In this document: positions 20,406 to 30,307 of the stretch, piece after piece
Numbering within the stretch: the first letter of the stretch is position 1
Layout of the letters: the number at the start of each line of letters is the position of its first letter
Assembly (NCBI GenBank): GCA_003552795.1
Contig: PUOM01000206.1
Location: 1 to 35,371, forward strand
DNA length: 35,371 nt
Reading direction: 5' to 3'
DNA from: Halomonas sp.
GTDB taxonomy: Bacteria > Pseudomonadota > Gammaproteobacteria > Pseudomonadales > Halomonadaceae
The notes under the pieces: model-generated
What the model was told of the DNA's origin: nothing
Databases searched by the model: none
What the model saw: only the letters and a program-made list of their open reading frames with translations
Program-made: the position numbers and the translations under genes

Positions 20406-21518
20406 TCACGCCCCCGAGAGCCGCACCCAGCCGCCCGCGACCTGGGCCACCCGCCCCTCCAGCTCGAGTTCCAGCAGGCGCCGCTGGCACTCGGCGATGC
20501 CCAGCCCCGAGAGCCCCACCAGGGTATCCACCGGCGTTGGCTGGCCGCTCAGCCAGCGCAACAGCGGATCGCCGGACGCCCCCTCGTCCTCGGCGGGTGC
20601 CTGGTCGGGAGGCGCCGGAACGCGCGATGCGGGCAACCACTGGGCCAGCTCAGACACGATATCATCGACGTCGCGCACCAGCGCGGCCCCGTCGCGGATC
20701 AGCCGCAGGCAGCCCAGGGCCTGGGGGTTGTGGATGGAGCCCGGCAGCGCAAACACCTCGCGCCCCTGCTCGCCAGCCAGGCGGGCGCTGACCAGGGAGC
20801 CGCTGCGCTCGGCCGCCTCCACCACCAGCACGCCGAAGGCGAGGCCGGTAACGATACGGTTGCGACGCGGAAAGAAGGCCGCCCGGGCCGGCGTGCCGGG
20901 CGGGTGCTCGGAAACCAGCAGACCGCCGGGGGCGCGCAGGCGCGCGTGCAGTCGATGATGACGCGGCGGGTAGACCACATCGACGCCGCAGCCGAGCACC
21001 GCCACGCTTGCGCCACCGGCGTCCAGCGCCGCCTGCTGAGCGGCGGCGTCGATGCCCAGCGCCATGCCGCTGACCACGCACCAGCCGCGCCCGGCCAGCT
21101 CCCGGGCGAAAGCGGCGGCGTTGGTGAGCCCCTCCCGGGTGGCGCGCCGGGCGCCCACCATGGCAAGGCGTGGCGGCGCCAGCGCGGCCAGATCGCCCCA
21201 GGCCCACAGCAGCGGCGGCGGGTCGGGGATCTCGGCGAGCAGAGCGGGCCACCGGGGGTGGCCGGGGTGGAGCAGATGCCGATCGGGGGCCGCAGCGAGC
21301 CACGCCTCGGCCCGGGCAATATCGTCACCGAGCGGACTGCGAGCGGGGTGATCCAGCCACAGGCGCAGCGCCGTGGCGGCTTCCCGGGGCAGCAGCGCCA
21401 GCCAGCCGTGGGGCCAGGCCGGCGCCCTGACGGCCAGCTCGGCCAGCCGCGCGGCGCCCAGACCGGGCAGCCGGGAGAGGGCCAGCCACTCCCGAGCACC
21501 GAGCCGCCGGCCAGTCAT
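20406..21518 (-). CDS. dprA: DNA-processing protein DprA (Smf)
   Basis: LAMVGARRATREG, VVSGMALGIDAAAQQAALDAGG, GCGVDVVYPPRHHRL, SEHPPGTPARAAFFPRRNRIVTGLA. Confidence 0.93.
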   Translation of the reverse strand: MTGRRLGAREWLALSRLPGLGAARLAELAVRAPAWPHGWLALLPREAATALRLWLDHPARSPLGDDIARAEAWLAAAPDRHLLHPGHPRWPALLAEIPDPPPLLWAWGDLAALAPPRLAMVGARRATREGLTNAAAFARELAGRGWCVVSGMALGIDAAAQQAALDAGGASVAVLGCGVDVVYPPRHHRLHARLRAPGGLLVSEHPPGTPARAAFFPRRNRIVTGLAFGVLVVEAAERSGSLVSARLAGEQGREVFALPGSIHNPQALGCLRLIRDGAALVRDVDDIVSELAQWLPASRVPAPPDQAPAEDEGASGDPLLRWLSGQPTPVDTLVGLSGLGIAECQRRLLELELEGRVAQVAGGWVRLSGA

Positions 21519-21527
21519 GGCACCGCC

Positions 21528-22634
21528 TCAGCGCCGGGCAGCGCCAGGAGCGCGCTCGGGAGAATGCACGCGATCACCCACCGAGAGCATGCGGCTGGCC
21601 TCCATCACCAGGGCATAGCTCATCTTGTCGTAGGGCCGGAAGACCATCACCATCCCGGCGTTCTCGCCGGGCAGGCGCAGGGATTCATCGGTACGAGGAT
21701 CGCTGACCGTCTCCCCCTGCTGCTCGACCATCAGCACGTGCCCCGGCTCGAGGCCATCTCGGCGTCCGCGATCCAGGGCGATGACCTGCAGGCGACCGAT
21801 GAACTGCACGCCCCCCGGCACCGCCAGGATAGTCCCCTCCATCTCGCGCTCCGGCGCACGGGGATAGAACTCGGTCACCAGATTGCGCGCCTCCAGCGGC
21901 AGCACGATGTCATTGTTGCGCACCTCCTGACGCGCGGAGGTCACCTCCAGAATCACGATCTCCCCCTCCTGGCGCTCGCGGCGCGCCTGGCCAACGCTCT
22001 CCAGCTCCAGGCCCAGCAGCTCACCGCTGGCCGGATCGAGGAAGCGCTCGCCGACCCGATAGAAGCCAACCCGGCCGCTGCCTTCCACCTCGCCACGGGC
22101 ATAGAGGCGATCGCCCAGGCCGCTCATCAGGCGGCGGTCGTCGCCGCCCACCACATAGGCCAGCTCGTCGAGGGAGTCGGGGTCGTCGACGATGCGGTGG
22201 TCGCGCAGGAAGTGGCGGATCGCCTCGAGGGGAATCGGCTCGATGGCCTCGCGATGGGGAAGGGTGCGCATCTCGGGGGAGAGCCGCACCTCGTTTCGGC
22301 CCCGCTCCAGCCCCAGGCAGGCACGACCACCGCAGTCGTGGAGATAGATGACGTCGCCCGGGTAGATCAGATCCGGGTTGCGAATCTGGGGGTTGACCTG
22401 CCATACCTCGGGCCACTGCCAGGGGTGACGCAGGAAGCGGCCGGCGATATCCCAGAGGGTGTCACCGGACGCCACCGTATAGCGATCCGGCGCATCGCCG
22501 CGCAGGCCACCTTCCCAGGATAGCCCTTGTGCCCGGACATCGCCGAGGCCGCCAAGCGCCAGCAATACGCCCAGCAGCAGCGCCGCCCTGCCCGGCCAGC
22601 GGCGCGGCACCGCCCCCTCTTGCAGCATTTTCAT
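21528..22634 (-). CDS. LysM peptidoglycan-binding domain protein
   Basis: Signal-like N-terminus; LysM YTVASGDTLWDIAGRFLRHPWQWPEVWQVNPQIRNPDLIYPGDVIYL; located upstream of dprA in the usual arrangement. Confidence 0.88.
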   Translation of the reverse strand: MKMLQEGAVPRRWPGRAALLLGVLLALGGLGDVRAQGLSWEGGLRGDAPDRYTVASGDTLWDIAGRFLRHPWQWPEVWQVNPQIRNPDLIYPGDVIYLHDCGGRACLGLERGRNEVRLSPEMRTLPHREAIEPIPLEAIRHFLRDHRIVDDPDSLDELAYVVGGDDRRLMSGLGDRLYARGEVEGSGRVGFYRVGERFLDPASGELLGLELESVGQARRERQEGEIVILEVTSARQEVRNNDIVLPLEARNLVTEFYPRAPEREMEGTILAVPGGVQFIGRLQVIALDRGRRDGLEPGHVLMVEQQGETVSDPRTDESLRLPGENAGMVMVFRPYDKMSYALVMEASRMLSVGDRVHSPERAPGAARR

Positions 22635-22802
22635 CCCTGCGTCCCCGCATCTGCCCGACACGCGGCGTTCTCATCGAACCCGGCCGCCATGCTATAGTCA
22701 GAGGTTATTGATGTGATGCGCGCCCCGCGGTTTCCGTGCAGAACACGCCCCTCTAGAATAGAGTCATTCCGTGAATGACAGCATAACGGTGGAACCAACG
22801 CC

Positions 22803-23315
22803 ATGGCCAAATTACCGATCCTCGAATTCCCCGACGAGCGGCTGCGCACTCGGGCGGCACCGGTGGAGACGGTCGACGACGAGGTCCGCCAGCTGGTCGA
22901 CGACATGCTCGAGACCATGTATGCCGCCCGCGGCATCGGGCTGGCCGCGACCCAGGTCGATGTGCACCGCCGAGTCATCGTGATGGACACCAGCGACGAC
23001 CAGTCTCGCCCGCTGGTATTGATCAACCCCGAATACACCCCCATCGGCGAGGAGCGCGATCTGCTCTCGGAAGGCTGTCTGTCGATTCCCGAGTACTATG
23101 CCGAGGTGCCTCGAGCGCTCAGGGTCCATCTCAAGGCCCTGGGGCGCGACGGCAAGCCCTACGAGCTCGAGGCCGACGGCCTGCTGGCCCACTGCATCCA
23201 GCACGAGCACGACCACCTGGAAGGGGTGCTGTTCGTCGACTACCTCTCGCCGCTCAAGCGCGACCGGGTCATGAAGAAGATGCAGAAGCGTCACAAGCAG
23301 ATGCAGAGCGCCTGA
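22803..23315 (+). CDS. def: Peptide deformylase
   Basis: [44 protein letters not shown]. Confidence 0.96.
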   Translation: MAKLPILEFPDERLRTRAAPVETVDDEVRQLVDDMLETMYAARGIGLAATQVDVHRRVIVMDTSDDQSRPLVLINPEYTPIGEERDLLSEGCLSIPEYYAEVPRALRVHLKALGRDGKPYELEADGLLAHCIQHEHDHLEGVLFVDYLSPLKRDRVMKKMQKRHKQMQSA

Positions 23316-23335
23316 CTCCCCGGCGTTTATCCTTT

Positions 23336-23373
23336 CGAAGGGCCGGTGCCACGCGCACCGGCCCTTCGTCGTT
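23336..23373 (+). terminator. Hairpin/terminator-like structure between def and fmt
   Basis: CGAAGGGCCGGTGC-N5-GCACCGGCCCTTCG-TCGTTT, perfect 14-bp stem; the T tract is short. Confidence 0.6.
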
Positions 23374-23426
23374 TGCGGCCGGCTCCGTTATCATTGGGGT
23401 CATCCACTCCCCGCCAGGCCCGATTC

Positions 23427-24431
23427 ATGACCCGACCCCACGACTCTCGCCCCCTCAGCGTCATCTTCGCCGGCACGCCAGACTTCGCCGCCGAGAGCCT
23501 TCAGGCGCTGCTGGACAGTCGCCATCGCGTCATCGCCGTCTACACCCAGCCGGACCGCCCGGCGGGCCGCGGCCGCAGGCTGACGCCGAGCCCGGTCAAG
23601 CGCCTCGCCCTCGAGCATGAACTGCCGGTCCACCAGCCGGAGACGCTCAGGGCGCCCGAGGCCCAGGCCGAGCTCGGCGCCCTCGATGCCGACATCATGG
23701 TGGTGGTGGCCTATGGCCTGATCCTGCCCGGGGCGGTGCTGGAGACGCCACGGCTGGGCTGTCTCAACGTCCACGCCTCGCTGCTGCCCCGCTGGCGCGG
23801 CGCCGCCCCCATCCAGCGCGCCATCGAGGCCGGCGACGCCGAGAGCGGGGTGACCATCATGCAGATGGACGAGGGGCTCGACACCGGCGACATGCTGCTG
23901 ACTCGGCGCACCCCGATCACCCCCGCCACCACCGGCGGCGAGCTTCACGACACCCTGGCCATTCTGGGCGGCGAGGCCATCGTCGAGGCGCTGGACGCCC
24001 TGGCCGGCCAGGGGCTGCCCGCCACCCCCCAGCCCGAGACGGGGGTCACCTACGCCGCCAAGCTCTCCAAGGCCGAGGCCGAACTGGACTTCCGCGAGCC
24101 CGCCGCGACCCTGGCCGCCCGGGTCCGCGCCTTCAACCCCTGGCCGGTGGCCTGGTGCGCCCAGGGCAGTGACCGCCTGCGCCTGCTGATGGCCGAGGCG
24201 AGTGAGCTAAGCGGCGGCGAGGCCCCCGCCGCTCCCGGTACCCTGCTCGAGCATGACTCGGGTGCCCTGCGCATCGCCTGCGGCCCCGAAGGCGACCAGG
24301 TGCTGCGCGTGACCCGGGCCCAGCTGCCCGGGGGCAAGGCGCTACCGGTGAGCGAGCTGCTGCGCGCTCGGGCCGAACGTTTCGCCACGGGCCTGCTCCT
24401 GGGCCGTCACGACAAGGAGGCCTCCGCATGA
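23427..24431 (+). CDS. fmt: Methionyl-tRNA formyltransferase
   Basis: [22 protein letters not shown]..., [24 protein letters not shown]; start ATG 23427. Confidence 0.95.
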   Translation: MTRPHDSRPLSVIFAGTPDFAAESLQALLDSRHRVIAVYTQPDRPAGRGRRLTPSPVKRLALEHELPVHQPETLRAPEAQAELGALDADIMVVVAYGLILPGAVLETPRLGCLNVHASLLPRWRGAAPIQRAIEAGDAESGVTIMQMDEGLDTGDMLLTRRTPITPATTGGELHDTLAILGGEAIVEALDALAGQGLPATPQPETGVTYAAKLSKAEAELDFREPAATLAARVRAFNPWPVAWCAQGSDRLRLLMAEASELSGGEAPAAPGTLLEHDSGALRIACGPEGDQVLRVTRAQLPGGKALPVSELLRARAERFATGLLLGRHDKEASA

Positions 24432-25804
24432 GCCAAGCCACCGACCCCTCTTCCCGCAAGCCACGCCAGCGCCAGCGCCAGCGCGGCCTGGAAAATGACG
24501 GTGGCCTGGCGGTTCGCGCCGCCGCCGCCCGCGCCCTGGTCCCGGTGATTACCGGCAAGGGGTCGCTCACCGGCCTCGACGACCACCAGGTGGTGGCCCG
24601 CGACCGCGCCCTCTTCAAGGCGCTCTGCTACGGCACCTGCCGCACCCTGCCGCGCCTCGAGGCGCTGGCGGCGAAGCTGCTGGCCAAGCCCCTCAAGGTA
24701 CGCGATGCCGACGTCCAGGCGCTGCTGCTGCTGGGCATCCATCAGCTGCTCTATCTGCGCATTCCGGCCCACGCCGCGGTCGGCGAAACCGCCGGTGCGG
24801 CCCGCCTGCTCGGCAAGGAGTGGGCCACCCGGGTGCTCAACGGCTGCCTGCGCCGCCTGCAGCGGGAAGCCGCCGCGCTCCAGGCCGAGGTGGACAAGGA
24901 CCCGGCGGTGGCGCTGCTGCACCCGAAATGGCTGCTCAAGTCGCTTCGCCAGGCCTGGCCCGACGACTGGCGTGCCGTCTGCGAGGCCAACAACCTGCCC
25001 GGCCCCATGACCCTGCGCGTCAATCGTCGCCACGGCGACCGCGAGGCCTACATGGACCGGCTGGCCGCCGCCGGCATCCAGGCGCGGCTCTGTCTGCACG
25101 CCCCGGACGGCATCACCCTGGAGACGCCCTGCGACGTCCAGCTGCTGCCGGGCTTTGCCGAGGGCGACGTCAGCGTCCAGGACGAGGCCGCCCAGCTCAC
25201 CAGCGTACTGCTCGGTCCGGCCCTGGCGCCGCGTCCCGGCGCCCGGGTGCTGGATGCCTGCTGCGCCCCGGGGGGCAAGACCGGACACCTGCTGGAACTG
25301 CTGGACGTCGACGTGCATGCCGTGGACAGCGATGCCGAACGCCTGGCCCGAGTCGAGGACTCACTGAGCCGGCTGGGCCTCGCGGCGCGCCTGGAGCATG
25401 GCGACGCCACCGCCCGGGACTGGTGGGACGGCGCCCCCTTCGACGCCATCCTGCTCGACGCACCCTGCTCTGGCAGCGGCGTGATTCGCCGCCATCCCGA
25501 TATCAAGCGCCTGCGTCGACCCTCCGACATTCCGGCCCTGGCCACCCTCCAGGCGAAGATGCTCGACAATCTCTGGCCGCTGCTGCGCCCCGGCGGCACA
25601 CTGCTCTACGCCACCTGCTCGGTACTGCCCGAGGAGAACAGCGAGCAGATCGATGCCTTCCTGGCACGCACCCCGGACGCCGAGATCACCACTCCCACCG
25701 ACGTGGCCTGGGGGCGTCCCGCCGGCGCCGGCCGCCAGCTGCTGCCGGAGAACGACAGCCACGACGGTTTCTTCTATGCCAGACTGAAGAGACGGCCGCG
25801 CTAA
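24428..25804 (+). CDS. rsmB: 16S rRNA (cytosine-967-C5)-methyltransferase
   Basis: NusB-like N-terminus; [38 protein letters not shown]. Confidence 0.95.
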   Translation: MSQATDPSSRKPRQRQRQRGLENDGGLAVRAAAARALVPVITGKGSLTGLDDHQVVARDRALFKALCYGTCRTLPRLEALAAKLLAKPLKVRDADVQALLLLGIHQLLYLRIPAHAAVGETAGAARLLGKEWATRVLNGCLRRLQREAAALQAEVDKDPAVALLHPKWLLKSLRQAWPDDWRAVCEANNLPGPMTLRVNRRHGDREAYMDRLAAAGIQARLCLHAPDGITLETPCDVQLLPGFAEGDVSVQDEAAQLTSVLLGPALAPRPGARVLDACCAPGGKTGHLLELLDVDVHAVDSDAERLARVEDSLSRLGLAARLEHGDATARDWWDGAPFDAILLDAPCSGSGVIRRHPDIKRLRRPSDIPALATLQAKMLDNLWPLLRPGGTLLYATCSVLPEENSEQIDAFLARTPDAEITTPTDVAWGRPAGAGRQLLPENDSHDGFFYARLKRRPR

Positions 25805-25835
25805 GCGGTCGACCACCCTCAGCAAAGGAGGCAGC

Positions 25836-26042
25836 ATGAGTACCCATATCTACAAGCATATCGAGCTGACCGGGTCCTCCGAGAACAGCATCGAGGAAGC
25901 GATCCAGAACGCCATCACCAAGGCCAGCGAGAGCCTGCACGGCATGCGCTGGTTCGAGGTCACCGACACCCGCGGCCACCTGGAACATGGCCGGGTGGCC
26001 CACTGGCAGGTCACCATCAAGGTGGGCTTCACCCTCGACTGA
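25836..26042 (+). CDS. Dodecin family flavin-binding protein
   Basis: 68 aa: [68 protein letters not shown]. Confidence 0.92.
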   Translation: MSTHIYKHIELTGSSENSIEEAIQNAITKASESLHGMRWFEVTDTRGHLEHGRVAHWQVTIKVGFTLD

Positions 26043-26093
26043 TGGCAGGCTGTCCTTCTCCCGGCGGCTGGTTTAGGCTTGCCGCTACCATGT

Positions 26094-26116
26094 TGCGGCG
26101 CACAAGGTGCGCCGCA
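26094..26116. repeat. Perfect inverted repeat upstream of trkA
   Basis: TGCGGCGCAC-AAG-GTGCGCCGCA, 27 bp before the trkA start. Confidence 0.8.
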
Positions 26117-26142
26117 CTCGCTGGAAGCGGACATAAGACTCC

Positions 26143-27516
26143 ATGAAGATCATCATCCTCGGCGCCGGCCAGGTCGGCGGCACCCTGGCCGAACACCTGG
26201 CCCGGGAGGAGAACGACATCACCGTCATCGATACCGACGGTGACAAGCTGCGCGAACTGCATACCAAGCTCGACATTCGCACCGTGGTGGGGCCCGGCTC
26301 CTACCCCATGGTGCTGCGCCAGGCCGGCTGCGAGGATGCCGACATGCTGATCGCGGTGACCAGTCAGGACGAGGTCAACATGGTCGCCTGCCAGGTCGCC
26401 CACACCCTCTTCCGTACCCCTACCAAGATCGCCCGGGTGCGCGCCACCGCCTACCTGACCCGCAAGGGGCTCTTCGCCCACGAAGCGGTGCCCATCGACG
26501 TGCTGATCAGCCCCGAGCAGGTGGTCACCGACCACATTCGCCGACTGATCGAGCATCCGGGTGCGCTGCAGGTGCTGGAATTCGCCGGCGGCCTGGCGCA
26601 GCTGGTGGCGGTCAAGGCGATCTACGGCGGTCCGCTGGTCGGCCAGGACCTGGCCTTCCTGCGCCGCCACATGCCCAGCGTGGACACCCGAGTGGCGGCC
26701 ATCTACCGCCGCAACCGCCCGATCATCCCCCGCGGCGATACCGTCATCGAGGCCGACGACGAGGTGTTCTTCATCGCCGCCCGCCGCGATATCCGCGCGG
26801 TGATGAGCGAGCTGCGCCGCCTCGACCGCGACTTCCGCCGGGTGGTGATCGCCGGCGGTGGCAATATCGGCGAGCGCCTCGCCGAACACCTGGAGCACAG
26901 CCACCAGGTCAAGATCATCGAGCACAGCCTGGAGCGCTGCACGGTGCTCTCCGAACGCCTCGACCGCACCGTAGTGCTGCAGGGCAGCGCCACCAGCAAG
27001 CGGCTGCTCGAGGAAGAGAACATCGAGGATTGCGACATCTTCTGCGCGCTGACCAACGACGACGAGGTCAATATCATGTCGTCGATGCTGGCCAAGCGCA
27101 TGGGCGCCAAGAAGGTGCTGACGCTGATCAACAACGCCGCCTACGTGGACCTGGTGCAGGGCGGCGAGATCGATATCGCCATCTCGCCCCAGCAGGCCAC
27201 CATCGGCAGCCTGCTGACCCACGTTCGGCGCGGCGACATCGTCAACGTGCACTCGCTGCGTCGCGGTGCCGCCGAGGCCATCGAAGCGATCGCCCACGGC
27301 GATACCCAGTCGTCGAAGGTGGTGGGCCGTGCCATCGGCGAGATCGAGCTGCCCCGCGGCACTACCATCGGCGCCATCGTGCGCGGCAAGACGGTGCTGA
27401 TCGCCCACGATGACGTGGTGGTGGAGTCCGGCGACCACGTGATCCTGTTCGTGATCGACAAGCGCCGACTCCGTGACGTGGAGCGGCTCTTCCAGGTCGG
27501 CCTGACCTTCTTCTGA
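26143..27516 (+). CDS. trkA: Trk system potassium transporter regulatory subunit TrkA
   Basis: [32 protein letters not shown]; duplicated RCK_N/RCK_C, second Gx[19 protein letters not shown]. Confidence 0.96.
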   Translation: MKIIILGAGQVGGTLAEHLAREENDITVIDTDGDKLRELHTKLDIRTVVGPGSYPMVLRQAGCEDADMLIAVTSQDEVNMVACQVAHTLFRTPTKIARVRATAYLTRKGLFAHEAVPIDVLISPEQVVTDHIRRLIEHPGALQVLEFAGGLAQLVAVKAIYGGPLVGQDLAFLRRHMPSVDTRVAAIYRRNRPIIPRGDTVIEADDEVFFIAARRDIRAVMSELRRLDRDFRRVVIAGGGNIGERLAEHLEHSHQVKIIEHSLERCTVLSERLDRTVVLQGSATSKRLLEEENIEDCDIFCALTNDDEVNIMSSMLAKRMGAKKVLTLINNAAYVDLVQGGEIDIAISPQQATIGSLLTHVRRGDIVNVHSLRRGAAEAIEAIAHGDTQSSKVVGRAIGEIELPRGTTIGAIVRGKTVLIAHDDVVVESGDHVILFVIDKRRLRDVERLFQVGLTFF

Positions 27517-27543
27517 CGTGACGCTACCAGGGAGCAACGCGAG

Positions 27544-28992
27544 ATGAGCCTGCGCATGATCCTGCGTATCCTGGGCCTGCTGCTGATGCTGTTCAGCCTC
27601 ACCATGATGCCGCCGATCCTGATCTCGCTGCTGTTCGGCGACGGCCAGTGGAACGCCTTCGCGGTGGCCATCGGCATCACGGTGCTGACCGGCCTGGTGA
27701 TGTTCCTGCCCAACCGGCGCGCCCGCAAGGAGCTGCGTACCCGGGACGGCTTCCTGATCGCCGCACTGTTCTGGAGCGTGCTGGCGCTGTTCGGCTCGCT
27801 GCCGCTGATGCTCGCCAGCGAATCGCCGCTCTCCATCACCGACGCGGTGTTCGAATCCTTCTCGGGGCTGACCACCACCGGTGCCACGGTGATCACCGGC
27901 ATCGAGCACCTGCCCGAATCGATACGCTACTATCGCCAGCAGCTGCAGTGGCTGGGCGGCATGGGGATCGTGGTGCTGGCGGTGGCGATCCTGCCCACGC
28001 TGGGGGTTGGCGGCATGGCCCTCTATCGCACCGAGATCCCCGGGCCGCTCAAGGACTCCAAGCTCACCCCGCGCATCACCGAGACCGCCAAGGCGCTCTG
28101 GTACATCTACGCCGCCCTGACCGTCACCTGCATGCTGGCCTACATGGCCGCCGGCATGAACTGGTTCGACGCCCTCGGCCACAGCTTCTCCACCGTGGCC
28201 ATCGGCGGCTTCTCCACCTACGACGCCAGCATCGGCCACTTCGACAGCGCCGTGATCGAGATGATCTGCGTCTTCTTCCTGATCGTCTCGGCGGTGAGCT
28301 TCAGCCTGCATTTCGTCGCCTGGCGCCAGCGCAGCATCACCCACTACTTCCAGGACCCCGAGGCGCGCTTCCTGCTGCTCTTCCTGCTGGGCCTGGCGGT
28401 GATCACCGTGGTCTCGCTGTGGCTCACCGAGACCTACGAGACCGAGCGGGGCCTGCGCCACGGGGTGTTTCAGGTGGTATCGGTGGCCACCACCGCCGGC
28501 TTCGGCGTGGCCGACTTCTCGCTGTGGCCCGGCGCCCTGCCCTTTCTGCTGTTCATGGCCGCCTTCGTCGGCGGCTGCTCGGGCTCCACCGGCGGCGGCA
28601 TGAAGGTGATCCGCATCATCCTGATCCTCAAGCAGGGCATGCGCGAGGTGATGCGCCTGATCCACCCCAACGCGGTGATCGCGGTGAAGGTGGGCAAGGT
28701 GAGCGTGCCGGACGGCATCGCCCAGGCGGTGTGGGGCTTCTTCTCGGTCTACGTGATGCTGTTCTTCCTGATGCTGGTGGGCGTCATGGCCACCGGCGTG
28801 GATCAGGTGACCGCCTGGTCCACGGTAGCCTCGTCGCTCAACAACCTGGGGCCGGCGCTGGGCGAGGCCTCCGGCAACTACGGCGACCTGCCGGCCATGG
28901 CCAAGTGGATCCTGCTGGTGGCCATGCTGCTCGGCCGTCTGGAGATCTTCACCGTGCTGGTGCTGTTCACGCCCGCCTTCTGGCGGCGCTGA
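27544..28992 (+). CDS. trkH: Trk-type K+ transport membrane protein (TrkH/TrkI family)
   Basis: SFSGLTTTGATVITGIEHLPESIRYYRQQLQWLGGMGIVVLAVAILPTLGVGGMALYRTEIPGP; GCSGSTGGGMKVIR. Confidence 0.93.
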   Translation: MSLRMILRILGLLLMLFSLTMMPPILISLLFGDGQWNAFAVAIGITVLTGLVMFLPNRRARKELRTRDGFLIAALFWSVLALFGSLPLMLASESPLSITDAVFESFSGLTTTGATVITGIEHLPESIRYYRQQLQWLGGMGIVVLAVAILPTLGVGGMALYRTEIPGPLKDSKLTPRITETAKALWYIYAALTVTCMLAYMAAGMNWFDALGHSFSTVAIGGFSTYDASIGHFDSAVIEMICVFFLIVSAVSFSLHFVAWRQRSITHYFQDPEARFLLLFLLGLAVITVVSLWLTETYETERGLRHGVFQVVSVATTAGFGVADFSLWPGALPFLLFMAAFVGGCSGSTGGGMKVIRIILILKQGMREVMRLIHPNAVIAVKVGKVSVPDGIAQAVWGFFSVYVMLFFLMLVGVMATGVDQVTAWSTVASSLNNLGPALGEASGNYGDLPAMAKWILLVAMLLGRLEIFTVLVLFTPAFWRR

Positions 28993-29057
28993 GGGAATTT
29001 GGCCGGCACCGGCCCATCGTGGATAATCCCCTTCTCACTCCTTCATACCGAGCGTCC

Positions 29058-30302
29058 ATGACCGACTCCCAGGACACCGCGATGCCCACCGAGCCGACGG
29101 CCGGCATCACCGGCCCGCGCCGCGTCATCCAGCTGGGCGAGACCCGCTACACCCTGCTGGGTACCGCCCACGTCTCCGCCGAGAGCGCGCTGGACGTGCG
29201 CGAATTGATCCGCTCCGGCGACTTCGATGCCGTGGCCATCGAGCTGTGCGACTCCCGTCACCACAGCCTCGACAACCCTGACGCCATGCACAATCAGGAT
29301 CTCTTCGAGATCTTCCGCCAGGGCAAGGCCGGCATGGTGGCGGCGAGCCTGGCCCTGGGCGCCTTCCAGCAGCGGGTGGCCGAGCAGTCGGGCATCGAGC
29401 CCGGCGCCGAGATGCGCGCCGCCCTGGAGGAGAGCCGCGAGGCCGGGCTGCCGCTGCTGCTGATCGACCGCGACGTGGGGATCACCCTCAAGCGCATCTA
29501 TCACAATGTGCCCTGGTGGCAGCGCTTCTCGCTGTTCTCGGGGCTGCTGGGCAGCGTGCTGTCGCGCCAGGATGTCTCCGCCGAAGAGATCGAGCGGCTC
29601 AAGGAGGGGGACGTGCTGGAGTCCACCTTCAGCGAGTTTGCCGCCGAGTCGGAGACCCTCTACACGCCGCTGATCAGCGAACGCGACCGCTACATGGTGC
29701 TGCGCCTGGCGGAGGAGGCACCACCGGGGCGCTACCGCCGCGTGCTGGTGGTGATCGGCGCCGGCCACATGAAGGGCATGGCCGAGGAGCTGCAGGCCCC
29801 GCTGCCCGAGGCGCCGACGCCGGAGCGGGAGGCCCTGGAGGTCACCCCGCCGCCGTCGAGGCTGTGGAAGGCGCTGCCCTGGCTGATCACCGTGCTGGTC
29901 CTCACCGGCTTCGCCATCGGCTTCTCGCGCAACACCGAACTGGGCTGGCAGCTGGTAGGCGAGTGGTTCCTGATCAACGGCGTCTTCTCGGCCGCGGCCA
30001 CTCTGGTGGCGCTGGCTCATCCGCTGACGGTGACGGTGACCTTCTTCGCCGCGCCGCTCACCTCGCTCAACCCCACCATCGGCGCCGGCTTCGTGGCCGC
30101 CGGTACCGAGCTCTACCTGCGCAAGCCCAAGGTGCGCGACTTCTCCACCCTGCGCCATGACGTCACCGAACTGAAGGGCTGGTGGCGCAACCGGGTCTCG
30201 CGCACCCTGCTGGTCTTCATGCTGGCCACCCTGGGCTCGGCCGCCGGCACCTGGGTGGCGGGGTTCCGCATCGCCGGGGCGCTGTTCGGCAGCGGCGCCT
30301 GA
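29058..30302 (+). CDS. TraB/GumN family protein with C-terminal TM segments
   Basis: YTLLGTAHVSAESALDVRELIRSGDFDAVAIELCDSRHHSL...VVIGAGHMKGMAEEL; hydrophobic C-terminal half. Confidence 0.88.
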   Translation: MTDSQDTAMPTEPTAGITGPRRVIQLGETRYTLLGTAHVSAESALDVRELIRSGDFDAVAIELCDSRHHSLDNPDAMHNQDLFEIFRQGKAGMVAASLALGAFQQRVAEQSGIEPGAEMRAALEESREAGLPLLLIDRDVGITLKRIYHNVPWWQRFSLFSGLLGSVLSRQDVSAEEIERLKEGDVLESTFSEFAAESETLYTPLISERDRYMVLRLAEEAPPGRYRRVLVVIGAGHMKGMAEELQAPLPEAPTPEREALEVTPPPSRLWKALPWLITVLVLTGFAIGFSRNTELGWQLVGEWFLINGVFSAAATLVALAHPLTVTVTFFAAPLTSLNPTIGAGFVAAGTELYLRKPKVRDFSTLRHDVTELKGWWRNRVSRTLLVFMLATLGSAAGTWVAGFRIAGALFGSGA

Positions 30303-30307
30303 GCCGA

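Noticed and set aside
20391-22523. 710-aa plus-strand ORF opposite dprA/lysM
   Set aside because: Antisense shadow ORF with Q/H/G/A-rich composition; the opposite strand encodes clear DprA and LysM proteins.
26029-28665. 878-aa minus-strand ORF antisense to trkA/trkH
   Set aside because: His/Gln/Gly/Ala-rich shadow ORF from GC-skewed codon positions of the true genes; no recognisable domain.
27648-30302. 884-aa plus-strand ORF starting inside trkH
   Set aside because: The first part is an out-of-frame R/H/P-rich read of trkH; the real gene (TraB family) begins at ATG 29058.
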